DNA of 64,000 nucleotides from an uncultured Anaerolineae bacterium (GTDB taxonomy: Bacteria > Chloroflexota > Anaerolineae > Promineifilales > Promineifilaceae): positions 186,001-250,000 of the forward strand of contig CALEAD010000007.1 of the NCBI GenBank assembly GCA_937943625.1. The letters run 5' to 3'. A program made the translations under genes and the position numbers. Positions 1-8,486 of this stretch are shown here, one piece after another (position 1 is the first letter of the stretch; every line of letters starts with the position of its first letter). The notes beneath the pieces were generated by a model that saw only the letters and a program-made list of their open reading frames with translations, was not told the DNA's origin and ran no database searches.

Positions 1-666
1 GAAGTACGGCCGTTGCGCGAAGAAATTTTGCAAACCATTGCCGACAAAGAGGGCGAACCGGCAGCCATAGTCACACGCAACAGCTACGGTGCGCAGGTTC
101 TCAACAGCGCCAATCTGCTCTTCTTAGACATAGATTACCAGCCTCCGCAGCCGGGCATCTGGCAGCGGTTGCTACAGCTGGTGGGCAAAGGGCAAAGCAC
201 AGAGCACGGCGAAGAAGGCACGCTGGCGCGTCTGCACGCCGCCCTGTCGCAGCATAGCAGCGCAACCTTTCGCCTGTACCGCACTGCGGCCGGCTTTCGC
301 GCTCTGGCCGTGGACCAGTTATTTGACCCGGCTGGCCAGGAAGCGCAGGCGCTGATGCTGGCCACCGGTACAGACCCCGCCTATGCGCGCCTGTGCCGCG
401 CACAGCGCTCTTTTCGCGCCCGCCTGACACCCAAGCCCTGGCGCTGCGGCAGCCCCAACCCACCAGGCAAGCACCCCCGCCAAACAGAAGAGCAGCAACG
501 GTCATTTACAGTCTGGCTGCGGCAATATGAACGCACTACCGGCGCCTACGCTACCTGTCGCTACCTGGAGACAGTTGGCCGGGGCCGGGCCAACGGCACA
601 ACGGCCAAACTGGTGGCCCTGCACGACGACATCACCCGTGCCGGGGAGCGTTTTCCCCTGGCATGA
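1..666 (+). CDS. Unrecognised conserved-looking protein, 5' end outside window
   Basis: The reading frame is open from base 1, so the N-terminus lies upstream and the TTG at 13 is probably not the start. The visible 221 or so residues contain LFLDID, FRLYRTAAGFRAL, YARLCRAQRSFRARLTPKPW and a C-terminal YERTTGAYATCRYL segment. They are rich in Arg and aromatic residues, with no membrane segment. I do not recognise the family. The acidic LFLDID stretch followed by the FRLYRTAAG stretch is reminiscent of a nucleotide-handling enzyme, but that is only an impression. Downstream is a 500-base gap with a decayed ORF, so no operon partner is visible. Confidence 0.6.
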   Translation, partial: EVRPLREEILQTIADKEGEPAAIVTRNSYGAQVLNSANLLFLDIDYQPPQPGIWQRLLQLVGKGQSTEHGEEGTLARLHAALSQHSSATFRLYRTAAGFRALAVDQLFDPAGQEAQALMLATGTDPAYARLCRAQRSFRARLTPKPWRCGSPNPPGKHPRQTEEQQRSFTVWLRQYERTTGAYATCRYLETVGRGRANGTTAKLVALHDDITRAGERFPLA

Positions 667-758
667 GAGAGGAAAGAGGCAGGCGGCAAAATGTGACTAC
701 CAGGCCGTTGGCTGGTTTAGTGGTTCGCTGGCTGGTTTCCAGCCCACCAGCAAACTGA

Positions 759-1121
759 CCAATCAACAAACTTTTCCAAAGAGCCTTAGTCGTTGCCTGG
801 CAACTTGCCCCCGCCCCCCTACCCCACCCAAACAATGCACACAAAAACCATGCGCGCCGCCTGGCGGAGAAGCGCTACCTGCGCTTGAGCTTTGCCGGCA
901 TGGTTATCGGGTCGCTGCTGATCTGGTGGAACCCGACAACGGCCGTTGGCCTGTAAATTGGCGCCGCCAGCCTGGGTGGGGCGCTGCTGCCCGGCTTTGC
1001 CGGTACACTGGGGCGGGTGATCAATTTAGAAATGATAGCGGCCGTTTTCCTGGGCGCGGCGCTGGCGCTGACCCTGCTGCACGAATTCCTGCTGCGCCAC
1101 ACCGGGGAGCGTGAAGCGTGA
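759..1121 (+). pseudogene. Decayed small membrane-protein frame with internal TAA
   Basis: One frame reads as plausible protein from about 759 to a TGA at 1119-1121, with a single TAA at 954-956. Before the stop it reads RRLAEKRYLRLSFAGMVIGS and then a Trp-rich hydrophobic stretch. After the stop it resumes with GGALLPGFAGTLGRV and the hydrophobic MIAAVFLGAALALTLLHEFL, which looks like a second membrane helix. There is no convincing ATG or ribosome binding site at the front (ATG at 900 is internal). I read this as a remnant of a two-helix membrane protein. A sequencing error at 954 would give the same picture. Confidence 0.4.
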
Positions 1122-1164
1122 TGCGTGAAACGTGAAACGTGAAACGTGAAATATAAAACGTGAG
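1107..1164. repeat. Near-tandem ACGTGAA-type heptamer run
   Basis: Units of the form gcgtgaa/acgtgaa are repeated about seven times just upstream of the MazG-like gene. The same unit recurs at 6531-6563, 26761-26822, 44785-44848 and, on the other strand, inside a coding region at 49428-49481. Confidence 0.7.
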
Positions 1165-1195
1165 GAACTTCCTTCACCCTTAATTGGAGGTGTTT

Positions 1196-1537
1196 ATGTC
1201 AATTACTATTCATGAAATGCAGCAGCAGGTAGACGAGTGGGTGCGCACCGTCGGCGTGCGCTACTATTCCGAGCTGACCAACACGGCCGTACTCATGGAA
1301 GAAGTGGGCGAGGTGGCCCGGTTGATGGCCCGGCTGTATGGTGACCAGAGCTTCAAAAAGTCCGACGAGGCGTATGACCTGGGGGACGAGTTAGCCGACG
1401 TGCTCTTTGTGCTCACCTGCATTGCCAACCAGACCGGCGTAGACCTGACGGCTGCTTTTGCGCGCAATATGGCCAAGAAAACCAGCCGCGACAAGGAGCG
1501 GCACGCCAATAACCCCAAATTATATCGTGAAACGTAA
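1196..1537 (+). CDS. MazG-like nucleotide pyrophosphohydrolase
   Basis: A 113-residue all-alpha protein of the MazG/dUTPase-2 superfamily, which hydrolyses (d)NTPs to the monophosphate and pyrophosphate with Mg2+. The metal-binding pattern is visible: EEVGEVARL (EExxE) near residue 30 and DELADVLF (ExxD) near residue 64. The ATG at 1196 is chosen over an upstream TTG at 1184 because GGAGG at 1186-1190 sits five bases before it. The length fits single-domain MazG-like proteins rather than the two-domain MazG. It probably has a house-cleaning role; the substrate cannot be read from sequence. It appears to be transcribed alone. Confidence 0.85.
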   Translation: MSITIHEMQQQVDEWVRTVGVRYYSELTNTAVLMEEVGEVARLMARLYGDQSFKKSDEAYDLGDELADVLFVLTCIANQTGVDLTAAFARNMAKKTSRDKERHANNPKLYRET

Positions 1538-1595
1538 AATCCCTGGTCATGATTTGTGCTTGATCAGGCCCTGTATTTGAATTATTATTCAAGCT

Positions 1596-2879
1596 ATGAA
1601 TAACTTTTATTCTAGCAGTGAATACTTTTACTCACGCTGGATAACGCCTTTATTGCAAACGGCCGTTGACCATCATCCGGCGGTGGTGCTAACTGGGGCG
1701 CGCCAGGTCGGTAAGAGTACCCTCATTCGCCGGGCAGAACCATTCCGTTCCTGGCGCTTTCACACCCTGGACGATTTTGACGTGCAAGGGCAGGTGCAGC
1801 AAAACCCCAGCGCGCTTTGGGCAGGCGCAGATAACGTGGTTATAGACGAAGTACAAAAAGCCCCCTCTCTACTCCCCGCTATCAAGCAAGCCATAGATTC
1901 GCAACCCGGACGCTACCGGTTCATTCTCTCCGGCTCGGCCAATTTGCTGCTCATGCAGCAGGTGAGCGAAAGCCTGGCCGGGCGCGCCGTTTATTTTGTG
2001 CTGCACCCATTAACCCTTGGCGAACAGGGGGAACAACCCCCACCCAATTTTCTACAATGGGCGCTCACCGGCAACTGGCCAGATGAAACCACACAACCTG
2101 TGCCCCCAGATGTTTTGCCATGGTTGCTCAAGGGGCTAATGCCTGCCCTGCTGCCCTTTAGCGAGCCAGACGCATGGGTGCGCTGGTGGGATGGCTACGT
2201 GCGCACTTATCTGGAGCGTGACTTGCGTCAGATTTCGCAGGTTGATGCCCTGATAGACTTTCGGCGCGTGATGGAGCTGCTGGCGCTGCGCACCGCGCAG
2301 CTTCTCAACCAATCAGAAATCGCCCGCAATGCCGGACTCTCCCAACCGACTGTACACCGTTACTTGAACCTGCTAGAGACCACGCACCTGTTTGAGCGGT
2401 TGCCCCCTTACCTGCGTAATCGTACCAGCCGTTTGTTAAAATCGCCTAAAGTGATGTGGGCAGACCCCGGATTGGCCGTTTTTTTGGCTGGTTACTATAC
2501 TCAGGATGACCTACAACGGGCACGTGAGCGCGGTAACTTTTTTGAAACGTTTATTTACCATCATCTGCGCGTGCTCTGCGGCCTTCTCACGCCTGCAGCG
2601 CGTCTCTACTTTTGGCGCACGCAAAGAGGGGACGAGGTGGATTTTGTTGTGGAACACGGCCGTCGCCTGTTGGCCGTAGAGATCAAACAGACCATACAGC
2701 CCCGTTATGGTGACGCAAACGGGCTGCGCGCCTTTTTGCAGGCACACCCAGATGCGGTAGGCGGTGTGCTCATTCACAATGGTACGGCCGTGCGCCGCCT
2801 AGACGACCAGATTGTCGCCATCCCCTGGCCAATGCTCACGGGAAGCCCAAAAAACACCCCCCTCGGAGGTAGACAATGA
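1596..2879 (+). CDS. AAA ATPase with DUF4143 C-terminal domain
   Basis: A 427-residue ATPase of the DUF4143 group. Walker A is GARQVGKST (about 34-42), Walker B VVIDEVQKAP (about 81-90), and a sensor-like FILSGSANLL follows. The C-terminal part has DEVDF and, a dozen residues later, AVEIK, the pattern of a PD-(D/E)XK-type fold. A winged-helix-like segment (NQSEIARNAGLSQPTVHRYL) lies in the middle. These proteins are common, often lone accessory ATPases whose role is unsettled. The stop codon overlaps the next start by four bases (ATGA at 2876-2879), so the two are probably translationally coupled. Confidence 0.85.
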   Translation: MNNFYSSSEYFYSRWITPLLQTAVDHHPAVVLTGARQVGKSTLIRRAEPFRSWRFHTLDDFDVQGQVQQNPSALWAGADNVVIDEVQKAPSLLPAIKQAIDSQPGRYRFILSGSANLLLMQQVSESLAGRAVYFVLHPLTLGEQGEQPPPNFLQWALTGNWPDETTQPVPPDVLPWLLKGLMPALLPFSEPDAWVRWWDGYVRTYLERDLRQISQVDALIDFRRVMELLALRTAQLLNQSEIARNAGLSQPTVHRYLNLLETTHLFERLPPYLRNRTSRLLKSPKVMWADPGLAVFLAGYYTQDDLQRARERGNFFETFIYHHLRVLCGLLTPAARLYFWRTQRGDEVDFVVEHGRRLLAVEIKQTIQPRYGDANGLRAFLQAHPDAVGGVLIHNGTAVRRLDDQIVAIPWPMLTGSPKNTPLGGRQ

Positions 2880-3757
2880 CCATAGACCTTTCTCTGGCCC
2901 TGGGCCACACCTTTACCCCGCGCCCGTTCAGCTACACGGCGCGCGACGCGGCGCTGTACGCCCTCTCCATTGGCGCAGCCGATGACCCGTTGGACGAAGC
3001 AGCGCTGCGCTACGTTTATGAATTTCATCGCCAAGGGCAGCAGGTGTTCCCCACCTTTGCCGCCACCTTTTTGTTTGCCGTGTTTGACCAGTTGCTGAAC
3101 GTGCCGGGGCTGAAGTTTAACCCGGTGATGCTGCTGCACGGGGAACAATACCTGGAAGTGAAACGGCCGTTGCCCCTGAACGCCACCCTCACCCAACACG
3201 CCCACATCAGCCAGATTTATGACAAAGGCAAAGGCGCGCTGGTAATCATTGACATCAGCAGCCGCGACCCCGAGGGCGCGGAAATCGCCTTCAACCAGGC
3301 CAGCATGTTCATTCGCGGGCTGGGCGGCTTTGGCGGCGAGCGCGGCCCATCCGGCGACAGCGCCCAGCCCCCTGACCGCGCCCCAGACGCCGTCTACACG
3401 GCCAAAACCGCGCCCAACCAGGCGCTCTTCTACCGTCTGACCGGCAGCGATCCCAATCCCTTGCACGCCGACCCGCAAGTTGGGCGCATGGCCGGCTTTG
3501 AGCGCCCCATTCTGCACGGGCTGTGCACCTTTGGCTTTGCCGCACGCGCTGTGGTAAAAACCTTCGCCAACGACGATGCGACCCGCTTCCACAGCATCAA
3601 GGCGCGCTTTGCCCGCCACGTCTTCCCCGGCGAAACCATCCTTACCGAGATGTGGCAGGCGTCAGAGACGGAAATCATCTTTCAAAGCAAAGTGGCCGAG
3701 CGGGATGAGATGGTGTTGACGAATGCGTCCGTTACGCTAAAACCGCAGGCAACTTGA
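2876..3757 (+). CDS. MaoC-like (R)-specific enoyl-CoA hydratase, double hot-dog
   Basis: A 293-residue protein resembling eukaryote-type hydratase 2 (peroxisomal MFE-2 hydratase), which hydrates trans-2-enoyl-CoA to (R)-3-hydroxyacyl-CoA. The N-terminal half is a degenerate hot-dog fold. The C-terminal half carries the hydratase signature GSDPNPLHADP (about 190-200) with the catalytic Asp and His, then the PILHGLCTFG segment. The ribosome binding site GGAGG at 2865-2869 supports the ATG at 2876. It is coupled to the upstream ATPase by a four-base overlap, an odd pairing. The substrate is unknown; a role in fatty acid oxidation is a family inference. Confidence 0.85.
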   Translation: MTIDLSLALGHTFTPRPFSYTARDAALYALSIGAADDPLDEAALRYVYEFHRQGQQVFPTFAATFLFAVFDQLLNVPGLKFNPVMLLHGEQYLEVKRPLPLNATLTQHAHISQIYDKGKGALVIIDISSRDPEGAEIAFNQASMFIRGLGGFGGERGPSGDSAQPPDRAPDAVYTAKTAPNQALFYRLTGSDPNPLHADPQVGRMAGFERPILHGLCTFGFAARAVVKTFANDDATRFHSIKARFARHVFPGETILTEMWQASETEIIFQSKVAERDEMVLTNASVTLKPQAT

Positions 3758-3785
3758 ACGATTGCTCCAGTAAAGGCATACAAGC

Positions 3786-4742
3786 ATGGATATTAATGGA
3801 GTCGCCCACAACGGCCAGCGCATCATTGCCGAAGTGGGAAAAGCCATTGTCGGCAAGCAGTTTGTGTTGCAGCAGGTGCTCACGGCCGTTCTCGCCGGTG
3901 GTCACGTGCTGCTGGAAGATTACCCCGGCCTGGGCAAAACCCTGCTAGCTAGCAGCTTTGCCACGGCGCTGGGCATCTCCTTCAAACGCATCCAGTTCAC
4001 GCCAGACCTGCTGCCCGGCGACATTACCGGCGGCTACATCTTCAACCGCGCCACCAGCCAGTTCGAGCTACGCCAGGGGCCGGTTTTCGCTAACATCGTC
4101 CTCGCCGACGAAATCAATCGCGCCTCACCCAAAACCCAGTCGGCGCTACTGGAAGCGATGCAGGAAAACCAGGTGACGCTGGAAGGAGAAACAATGCCCC
4201 TGCCACAGCCGTTCATCGTGCTGGCCACGCAAAACCCCATCGAGTACGAAGGCACCTTCCCCCTGCCAGAAGCACAGCTCGACCGCTTCCTCATGAAGCT
4301 CTCCGTGGGCTATCCCACGCCCGAAGAAGAGCAGGAGATTCTGCGGCGGCGGCGCGAGCGGCGACAGGAGCAGGTTTCATTAAAGCAGGTAACAGACGCC
4401 GAAACGCTGTTGGCGATGCGCTACGCGATTGAGCGCGTGTTTGTAGACCCCGATATTGAAAAATACATGGTGGCACTGGTAACCGCCACGCGCAAAGACC
4501 CGCGCGTCGCCGTGGGGGCCAGCCCGCGCGGTTCCCTGGCGTTGCTCAAGCTGGCAAGGGCGTGGGCGGCGCTCAACGGCCGTTCCTTTGTGCTGCCCGA
4601 CGACGTAAAGAGCTTCATCCAACCGGCCCTCATTCACCGCCTGATTTTGCACCCCGACCTGTGGATGAAACGCAACGCTGCGCAGGACGTGATAGCGGCG
4701 CTAAGCAGCCAGGTTCCCGTGCCGGTGGTGCGCGAGGGCTGA
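3786..4742 (+). CDS. MoxR family AAA+ ATPase
   Basis: A 318-residue MoxR-type AAA+ chaperone ATPase of the kind that inserts cofactors into, or remodels, vWA-domain partner proteins. Walker A is in EDYPGLGKT, Walker B in VLADEINRASPKTQ, and sensor 1 in LATQNPIEYEGTFPLPEAQ. The C-terminal lid region carries ASPRGSLALL, typical of the family. It is followed by a DUF4129 membrane protein and a second membrane protein, the common MoxR neighbourhood. However, the usual DUF58/vWA gene that sits between them is absent here. Confidence 0.9.
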   Translation: MDINGVAHNGQRIIAEVGKAIVGKQFVLQQVLTAVLAGGHVLLEDYPGLGKTLLASSFATALGISFKRIQFTPDLLPGDITGGYIFNRATSQFELRQGPVFANIVLADEINRASPKTQSALLEAMQENQVTLEGETMPLPQPFIVLATQNPIEYEGTFPLPEAQLDRFLMKLSVGYPTPEEEQEILRRRRERRQEQVSLKQVTDAETLLAMRYAIERVFVDPDIEKYMVALVTATRKDPRVAVGASPRGSLALLKLARAWAALNGRSFVLPDDVKSFIQPALIHRLILHPDLWMKRNAAQDVIAALSSQVPVPVVREG

Positions 4743-4752
4743 AGCAAATGTT

Positions 4753-4874
4753 AGCGCTTGGACCACCGACCACCAATCGCCGACCACCGACCGCGATTTT
4801 GCCAGTGATGGGCAGTCTGCCGCCGGTCGTCTGCGGTCAGAAATTGGTAAAGTGCCGTTTCCAGAAAGCATGAA
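4753..4874 (-). repeat. GACCGC-rich palindromic intergenic element, copy 1
   Basis: Imperfectly palindromic element with the core ACCGCGATTTTGCCAGTGAT (reverse orientation of the copies at 31.6, 41.1, 50.7 and 57.7 kb), flanked by CGTCTGCGGTCAGAAATT and ending near CATGAA. It fills most of the gap between the MoxR and DUF4129 genes. Confidence 0.75.
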
Positions 4875-4910
4875 TTAGGCACCAGTCTCTACTCTCTAAT
4901 CAACTTCTGC

Positions 4911-5894
4911 ATGAAAATGATGAACCAGTGGCGGCAAAAAAGAACGTTCATTACCCAGGTGGTGGTTGGGCTGGGCGCGGTGGCGCTGCTGCTGGTGCTG
5001 GCGCGCGCCTTGCCGCTGATCGTCTTCCGCGCCGGGCTGCCGATGGCGGTGGTGCAGGACGGCAGTCTGGAGGTTGCGCCGCCGCCAGGCCTTGACCCAC
5101 GCTGGCTGGATGCTTTCTTGCTGCTGCTGTGGGGCAGCTTTTTCATCTCGGTGCTGATTTTGCTCTTTTCCCGCGACGGCCGTCGCTACCTGAGACGCTC
5201 GCTGGCCGGTTCAGGGCTGCAACTGCTCTACGTACTGCTCTTTGCTCTGGTGATTGTGTTCGCCGCCACGCGGCCACAAGCCGAAGAAGCGCCAGCAGAT
5301 GCAGGTGAGCCAGTAGAGGCAGTAGAAATTACGCTGGAAGATGTGCCGCTAGAAGAAGCAGCCGGAGAAGAGGTGGTGGCAATAGAGCCACCCTCCTGGC
5401 TGACACGCCCTCTGGCGGCGCTCTTTTTGGCCGGGGTGGGGACTGGCCTGTACGTATGGCAAAAGCGGCGACGGGCGCAGCGCGCCAAACGGCCGTTGCC
5501 CCTGGACGAGCTTTCGCGCCGCGCCGAACTGGCCATTGATGAGCTGCGACGCGGGCTGAAGCTGGATGACGTGATTTTGCGCTGCTACCAGGAAATGGTG
5601 GAAACGGCCGCTGCCCAACGCGGCGCACGCCGCCCCAAGGGCGCCACGCCGCGCGAATTTGAGCCTGCGCTGCTGCGCGCCGGGCTGCCTGCCCTGGCGG
5701 TGCAGCGGCTGACGCGCCTGTTTGAGCAGGTGCGCTATGGCGGTTACCAGCCGGGGCCCCAAGACCAGCAGGTGGCCATTGCCAGCCTGACGGAGATTGT
5801 GCAAACCTGTGCACGGCTGGCGGCCGAGACAGAGACGGCGCAAATGAAGCCACCGCCTGCAACGGCCGTTCCCCCTCGTCGGAGGTGGCGATGA
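4911..5894 (+). CDS. Membrane protein with C-terminal DUF4129 domain
   Basis: A 327-residue protein with three likely membrane helices: residues about 12-35, 63-85 and 98-118. An acidic linker follows (about 125-155, many Glu/Asp), then a fourth helix, a basic KRRRAQRAK stop-transfer, and a cytoplasmic DUF4129 domain (about 200-310). The domain is recognised by LDDVILRCYQEMVE, TPREFEPAL and RLTRLFEQVRYGGYQP. DUF4129 proteins are regular partners of MoxR/DUF58 systems, sometimes fused to transglutaminases; their biochemical role is not known. No clear ribosome binding site precedes 4911, and ATGs at 4917 and 4920 are alternatives. The stop overlaps the next start (ATGA at 5891-5894). Confidence 0.8.
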   Translation: MKMMNQWRQKRTFITQVVVGLGAVALLLVLARALPLIVFRAGLPMAVVQDGSLEVAPPPGLDPRWLDAFLLLLWGSFFISVLILLFSRDGRRYLRRSLAGSGLQLLYVLLFALVIVFAATRPQAEEAPADAGEPVEAVEITLEDVPLEEAAGEEVVAIEPPSWLTRPLAALFLAGVGTGLYVWQKRRRAQRAKRPLPLDELSRRAELAIDELRRGLKLDDVILRCYQEMVETAAAQRGARRPKGATPREFEPALLRAGLPALAVQRLTRLFEQVRYGGYQPGPQDQQVAIASLTEIVQTCARLAAETETAQMKPPPATAVPPRRRWR

Positions 5895-6532
5895 CCCCGC
5901 CTGAAGAAACACGGCCGTTGCTGCCCCGCCGCTACCTGCCCTTGCTCATTATTCTGCTACTCAGCGGCTTTCTGTCGCTGTTCGTTGAAGGCTTTTTCAC
6001 GCGCTTCATCTTTCTGCCCGTCATCCAATTCTTCGCCTATTACTACCGCCTATACCAAATTTTGCCGCAAAACCTGGTATGGGGTGGGCTGGTCGTCTAC
6101 GCGGCACTGGTGGTGCTGCGCCTGCTCTGGCCGCGCCTGGCGCGCCCGACGGCAACGGCCGTTGCCGACACGCCGCGCAGCCGCCTGCAACAGCTGGCCG
6201 AAATGTATGCGCAGGCGCGCAAAAGCGACTATGCGCGCTGGGAATTAGCCAGAGAGGTGGAGAAACTGGCGCTTTTGTCCTTACAACGGCAGCATGGGCA
6301 AACGGCCGTTGCCATTCAGCAGCGCATTGCCAGCCAGACCCTGCCCCTCCCCCCGGCGCTTCAGGCTGTGTTTGCCGTCAACCGCGCCATTCCCGACTAC
6401 CGCAGTTTCATTGCCGTGCGCCAGGCTGCCCGTCGCAAGTCTATCCCCGCCCTGGCTACTCTGGACCTGGACGCAGCCCTGACCGAAATGGCAGCGTGGG
6501 AAGCGGCAGAGATGAAGGATGCAGGATCATGA
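5891..6532 (+). CDS. Small membrane protein in MoxR/DUF4129 operon
   Basis: A 213-residue protein with two membrane helices near the N-terminus (about 16-35 and 55-75). The soluble part is helical and rich in Ala, Gln and Arg, including ARWELAREVEKLALLSLQ. The ATG at 5891 is preferred to a GTG at 5885 because the GGAGG at 5881-5885 would overlap the GTG. The four-base overlap with the DUF4129 gene implies co-translation. I do not recognise a family; the position suggests an accessory subunit of the MoxR-linked membrane complex. Confidence 0.7.
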   Translation: MTPPEETRPLLPRRYLPLLIILLLSGFLSLFVEGFFTRFIFLPVIQFFAYYYRLYQILPQNLVWGGLVVYAALVVLRLLWPRLARPTATAVADTPRSRLQQLAEMYAQARKSDYARWELAREVEKLALLSLQRQHGQTAVAIQQRIASQTLPLPPALQAVFAVNRAIPDYRSFIAVRQAARRKSIPALATLDLDAALTEMAAWEAAEMKDAGS

Positions 6533-6597
6533 AATTCACGCCTTATGCCTCACGCTTCATGGATTACGGACAATGGCTCACCCACACCCCCATACCC

Positions 6598-8463
6598 ATG
6601 AAACAAACATTCCTCCTCCTCCTGCTGTTGGCGCTGCTGGGGGGCTGCGGCCGTTTACCGCGCAGCGCCAGCCAGCCTGTGTCGCCGCTGGTTGTGCAGC
6701 CACCGCCAGACGCCGCCATAGTCGCATTAACGGCCGTTGTCAATCCTGACCCCATCCCCAGCCGCGACCTGCCCCGCCTGCACCAGGCACTGCGCGGCAC
6801 GCCGCCCGACCCCCTGTCACCCGCGCATGACACCGTAGGCGACGTGCACACCTTCTGGTACAAAGATTTTGCCAATAACCGCAGCAAGCAGACCAACGCC
6901 CGCCTGCTTTATCAGAGCGCAAGGCTGAATATGTGGGTCGAAGAAGGGGCGCGCATGAGCGAGCGCGACGTGGCCGCCGCGGCGCAGGTGATCGAAAATG
7001 CCATCCTGCCCACCAATCGTGCCCTGTTTGGCCCAGAGCTAGGCCCTGACCCTGCACCGGGCACGCGCCTCAACCTGCTGCACCTGAAGAAGCTGCCCGG
7101 CATCGGCATTGCCTACTTTTCCGCAGCGGATCAGTACAGCACGGCCGTTAACCCCTACTCCAACCAGCGCCCCATGCTCTACGTCAGCTTGCAGGCAACC
7201 AGCCTGGGCAGCGGCCGTTACTACGCCACCATCGCCCACGAGCTGCAACACATAAGCCTGTGGCACGCCGACCGCAATGAAGATGCCTGGCTAAGCGAGG
7301 GGCTTTCGGAACTGGCTGTGCACGTGAATGGCTACGCCACTGGCCGCGAAGCAACGTATGCGCGGCGACCCGACATTCAGTTGACCACGCTGCAACACGA
7401 TCCCGGCGTCGTAGATGCCCATTATGCCGCCGCCTTCCTCTTCGTGGCGTATTTTTACGAGCGCTTTGGTGCAACGGCCGTGCAGGCATTGGTGCAGCAG
7501 CCGGAAAATGGCGCCGCCGGCTTCAACGCCGTGCTGGCAAAGCTGGGCACAGGGTTGACCTTTGACGACCTGTTTGCCGACTGGCTGGTGGCCAACTATT
7601 TGAACAGCATCGGCCGCCAGGAAGGCGTTTATGTCTATCAAAACGTGCGTCTGCCGGCGCTGTCCGTAGAAACGGCTGTGCAAAAGGAAACGGCCGTGCA
7701 CCAATATGGCGCCGATTATTTGCGTCTGACGGGCAGCGAACCGGTCACGCTCATTTTCACCGGCACGCAGCAGGTGAGCACCATTGCCGCCGCGCCCTAC
7801 AGCGGCAGCGCTTACTGGCTCAGCTTTCCCGCCGATGAGTCAGAAATGCGCCTGACGCGCGCCTTTGACCTGCGCGGCCTGCCAAGCGCCACGCTCACCT
7901 TTTGGACGTGGTATGAGATTGAAGAGGGCTGGGATTATGGCTACGTGGCTGTCTCTGAAGATGGGGGCGCAAGCTGGACGCTGCTGGAGACGCAATCTAC
8001 AACGCGGCAAGACCCGCACGGCAACAGCTTTGGCCCTGGCTACACCGGACGCAGTGCGGCCTGGCAGCAAGAAACGGCCGATCTCACCCCTTTTGCCGGA
8101 CGCGAAATTCTGCTACGCTTTCAGTACATCACCGATGACGCCATTCACATGGCGGGTTGGGCCATTGATGACATTGCCATCCCTGAACTAGGCTATTATC
8201 ACGACGCCGAAACAGACGCCGATGGCTGGCAGGGAGAAGGATTTGCGCGGCTAACGGCCGTGTTGCCGCAGCAGTTCCTCGTGCAGGCCATTTTGCTGGG
8301 GGATGGGGGCATCCAGGTAGAGCGGCTGCCGCTTGACCAGGCACAGCAGGGGCGCTGGCTGATTCCCCTGGGGGCGCAAACGCGCACCGCAGTGATTGTA
8401 ATTGCCGGCCTGACACCCTTTACGCGGGAAACGGCCGTGTATGCGTATGCGGTGCGAAGATAA
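6598..8463 (+). CDS. Lipoprotein metallopeptidase with immune-inhibitor-A-like C-terminus
   Basis: A 621-residue secreted lipoprotein. The signal peptide ends in a lipobox LLGGC, with the acylated Cys at about residue 17. The zincin motif HELQH begins at about residue 214, followed by EDAWLSEGLSE, where a Glu would be the third zinc ligand as in gluzincin-type or M6-like peptidases. The C-terminal third has LTFWTWYEIEEGWDYGYVAV and GWAIDDIAIPE, which match the jelly-roll module of immune inhibitor A proteases. The ATG at 6598 is chosen because it is immediately followed by the signal peptide; the longer in-frame extension overlaps the upstream gene. The next gene is a paralog with the same domain order. 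Substrate unknown; probably cell-surface proteolysis. Confidence 0.82.
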   Translation: MKQTFLLLLLLALLGGCGRLPRSASQPVSPLVVQPPPDAAIVALTAVVNPDPIPSRDLPRLHQALRGTPPDPLSPAHDTVGDVHTFWYKDFANNRSKQTNARLLYQSARLNMWVEEGARMSERDVAAAAQVIENAILPTNRALFGPELGPDPAPGTRLNLLHLKKLPGIGIAYFSAADQYSTAVNPYSNQRPMLYVSLQATSLGSGRYYATIAHELQHISLWHADRNEDAWLSEGLSELAVHVNGYATGREATYARRPDIQLTTLQHDPGVVDAHYAAAFLFVAYFYERFGATAVQALVQQPENGAAGFNAVLAKLGTGLTFDDLFADWLVANYLNSIGRQEGVYVYQNVRLPALSVETAVQKETAVHQYGADYLRLTGSEPVTLIFTGTQQVSTIAAAPYSGSAYWLSFPADESEMRLTRAFDLRGLPSATLTFWTWYEIEEGWDYGYVAVSEDGGASWTLLETQSTTRQDPHGNSFGPGYTGRSAAWQQETADLTPFAGREILLRFQYITDDAIHMAGWAIDDIAIPELGYYHDAETDADGWQGEGFARLTAVLPQQFLVQAILLGDGGIQVERLPLDQAQQGRWLIPLGAQTRTAVIVIAGLTPFTRETAVYAYAVRR

Positions 8464-8486
8464 GGGAATTCTATCCGAGAACGCTT

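Noticed and set aside
6079-6597. Long N-terminal extension of the first metallopeptidase
   Set aside because: It overlaps the coding frame of the membrane protein at 5891-6532. The lipoprotein signal peptide begins exactly at 6598.
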